Shown here: piece after piece, positions 62,379 through 64,000 of the stretch
Layout of the letters: every line of letters starts with the position of its first letter
How positions within the stretch are numbered: position 1 is the first letter of the stretch
From: Kibdelosporangium aridum
GTDB taxonomy: Bacteria > Actinomycetota > Actinomycetes > Mycobacteriales > Pseudonocardiaceae
NCBI RefSeq assembly: GCF_900176515.1
Contig: NZ_FWXV01000003.1
Location: forward strand, 372,001-436,000
Length of the DNA: 64,000 bases
Reading direction: 5' to 3'
Program-made: the position numbers and the translations under genes
Notes under the pieces: generated by a model
The model's database searches: none
The model's input: the letters and a program-made list of their open reading frames with translations, nothing else
What the model was told of the DNA's origin: nothing

Positions 62379-64000
62379 CTAGCCCTGGCCGATCAAGTCG
62401 TTGGTGATCGCCAGCCTGGAGTCGACGCCCAGTTTGCGCAGGATCCGGGACACGTGCATCTGCACTGTGCTGCGGGACAACGAAAGCTGGGTGGCGATGT
62501 CCGCGTTCGGCCAGCCCGCCGCGACCAGCCTGGCGATCCGGATCTCCACTCTGGACAGCGGGCCGGTCGGCACGGTGATCGGCCGCAGGCCGAACGGCGC
62601 CAGCCGGGACTCGGCGCGGCGAATATCCCATGCCGCGCCGAGTTCGGTGTAGACGATGATCGCGTCGTGCAGGGCGTCGCGGGCCTCGTCCAGTCTGCGG
62701 TCGGCTGCCAGCAGGATCGCCGCGTCCTCGGCGGCCATGCCGTGTTCGACCTTGCGGCCGGTCACCGCGAAGTGTTTGGCCACGGTCAGCAGCGCGCCCG
62801 GGTCCTGTTCGATCAGCCCACGGCACCACTGCACCGCGGCGGCCGCCCTTGCCGGGCGGACCTCCATTTCGGCTTCGGTCTCACAGACCTTCAAGGCCTG
62901 CTCGGCCAGATCGTGCTCGCCGAGGTCGATCGCGAGCCGGACGAGCTTGGGCAACCACTGGTGCCGCAACATCATCCGGGAGTAGCCGTGATCCAGCGCC
63001 GGCGTGAGGATCTGGAGCGCCTCGGTCGAGCGGCCGCGCTGCTCGGCGGCCAGCGCCTGGGCCATCATCAGGAAGTCGATGTTGTCCTTGGCTTCCGGCG
63101 TCGGATCGGTCAGCTCCGCCGCCATCTTCAGGTGTCGCTCAAGGCTCACCGAATCATCCCGGTGCACGGCGATCAACGCGGCCGTGCCGTGCAGCAGACG
63201 GATCACGCCGTGCTGGCGCAGACCGTAGAAGGTGATCTCCGGTCCGTCGCGCATCACCGAGTCCAAATCGGCCAGTGCCTCGTCCCACCGGCCGAGCCAG
63301 AAGTAGTGCACGGCCGCGGCGATGTGCGGGCCACTCGGCAGGTTCACCCGGCTGACCAGATGCCGTGCCGCGTCCAGGGTCTGTCCCGCGTCGTCGAGCC
63401 GGTCGAGGTTCTGCAGCGTGAACATCTTGTTGTCCAGGAAGCTGACCAGCAGGTCCGCCAGCTCGGTCTGGCCCGAGATGGCCGAGATCGAGACGTTGAT
63501 GTGCTCGAGTGCCTCCGGGTGCTTGCGCAACATCGACGCGGTCAGCCACAAGTACTGTGACCACTGCGCGATGGAGAAGGCATCCTTGTCCTCGAGTGCC
63601 TTCGCCAGTTCGGCCGCCGCGTCCTGCTCGGCCGACACCGGGTCGTAGAGTCCACTTCGGACGACCATCCACCGCAGCGCCTGGTGCCGGGCCCGCCAGT
63701 GCTCCGGTACGTCCGGGTCGCCGATCACCTGGTCGAGCGCCTCGATCGCCCGGGCGTTGTCGTGACCGAGATAGTCCAAATAGGCCAGAACAAGGCGCAT
63801 TTCCGCGGCCCGCTCCGGATCGGTGGTCATCGCGAGCACCGACCGCGCTTCGGCCTCAGGGCTGCGGCCGAGCCAGAACTTGACCCGTGCCAGCCTCGCG
63901 GTGAGCGTTTCTCTTGCCTCGTCGCGCAGTCCTGGACTGGTGATGGCGCGTTCCAGCAGTTCGGCCGCGTTGGTCGGCGATCGGCGGGCGACTGCGTTGG
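62379..64000 (-). CDS. 3' part of a giant LuxR-type regulator (partial)
   Basis: 540 codons are visible; the frame stays open to the right edge of the window, so the true start lies outside. The visible part is a TPR-like helical region ending in a GerE helix-turn-helix (LSRVEIRIARLVAAGWPNADIATQLSLSRSTVQMHVSRILRKLG). Long stretches parallel the giant SARP-ATPase-LuxR protein at 23205-26771 (for example FTLQNLDRL/FTLQNLDRM, AVHYFWLGRWDEAL/AVHYYWTGRWDEAL), so the missing part probably holds a SARP domain and ATPase. Targets unknown. Confidence 0.85.
   Translation of the reverse strand, partial: NAVARRSPTNAAELLERAITSPGLRDEARETLTARLARVKFWLGRSPEAEARSVLAMTTDPERAAEMRLVLAYLDYLGHDNARAIEALDQVIGDPDVPEHWRARHQALRWMVVRSGLYDPVSAEQDAAAELAKALEDKDAFSIAQWSQYLWLTASMLRKHPEALEHINVSISAISGQTELADLLVSFLDNKMFTLQNLDRLDDAGQTLDAARHLVSRVNLPSGPHIAAAVHYFWLGRWDEALADLDSVMRDGPEITFYGLRQHGVIRLLHGTAALIAVHRDDSVSLERHLKMAAELTDPTPEAKDNIDFLMMAQALAAEQRGRSTEALQILTPALDHGYSRMMLRHQWLPKLVRLAIDLGEHDLAEQALKVCETEAEMEVRPARAAAAVQWCRGLIEQDPGALLTVAKHFAVTGRKVEHGMAAEDAAILLAADRRLDEARDALHDAIIVYTELGAAWDIRRAESRLAPFGLRPITVPTGPLSRVEIRIARLVAAGWPNADIATQLSLSRSTVQMHVSRILRKLGVDSRLAITNDLIGQG

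Noticed and set aside
1-64000. Mobile element, prophage or CRISPR
   Set aside because: No transposase, integrase, phage structural gene, att-like repeat pair or spaced repeat array was seen on either strand.
1-64000. tRNA or rRNA genes
   Set aside because: No cloverleaf with conserved TTCGA arm or rRNA-like segment was noticed in the intergenic regions; a dedicated search was not possible.

Overview
The window is a GC-rich chromosomal segment with GTG starts, 4-base start/stop overlaps, several leaderless-looking promoters and few gaps. It is typical of a filamentous actinomycete. The gene content (actinobacterial gas vesicle genes, SARP/AfsR-type regulators, an ECF sigma factor with a C-terminal TPR-like region, GH64 glucanase, abundant MerR/TetR/LuxR regulators) fits Pseudonocardiales best; that placement is inference. 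No rRNA, tRNA, CRISPR array, transposase or phage gene was seen, and no gene-free stretch exceeds 300 bases.

Layout. 1-786: end of a gas vesicle cluster (gvpO, a GvpA-family protein, one partial gene). 1054-6429: small regulators (AraC, ArsR-like, MerR) with an alpha/beta hydrolase, a small membrane protein and a DinB-fold protein. 6439-8512: secreted GH64 beta-1,3-glucanase behind a perfect LacI-type operator, and a lipoprotein. 8689-14308: two STAND proteins, one without a DNA-binding domain and one full AfsR-like. 14337-20810: a tight six-gene leftward operon encoding a Ser/Thr kinase, a J-like membrane protein, a GrpE-like protein, an unusually long Hsp70, a TPR/TM/OmpA-domain protein and a lipoprotein. 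20878-31814: a short SARP-ATPase, a NarL-type regulator, a 1188-residue SARP-ATPase-LuxR protein, a YbaB-like protein, a divergent methyltransferase/MerR pair, a SodC-like protein that appears copper-only, and a large LuxR regulator. 31811-32935: cobalt-type nitrile hydratase in three genes, with the beta subunit split as in thiocyanate hydrolase and toyocamycin nitrile hydratase. 33003-33968: a small membrane protein and a voltage-gated-like K+ channel. 33935-41102: SARP, 90-residue candidate precursor peptide, B12/radical-SAM RiPP maturase, CoA-transferase and acyl-CoA dehydrogenase, all leftward and closely spaced. 41205-44498: ECF sigma factor, receptor Ser/Thr kinase and FHA protein. 44469-54697: oxidoreductase, MFS exporter with divergent ArsR-type repressor, ECF42-like sigma factor, membrane acyltransferase-like protein, LysE exporter, TetR/SDR pair, HExxH protein, universal stress protein and an ArsB/SLC13-type permease. 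54803-62350: dicarboxylate symporter, a two-component system whose kinase carries two sensor modules, a DUF2079 membrane protein, a Tat-exported propeller-like protein, a 42-codon gene remnant and an FAD oxidoreductase. 62379-64000: 3' part of another giant LuxR-type regulator.

The best candidates for undescribed biology are the SARP-controlled RiPP locus with appended CoA-transferase and acyl-CoA dehydrogenase, and the kinase-J-GrpE-Hsp70-OmpA-lipoprotein operon. The split nitrile hydratase, the dual-sensor histidine kinase, the copper-only SodC-like protein and several well-formed operators (including 11-bp-phased repeats upstream of two SARP genes) also deserve attention.
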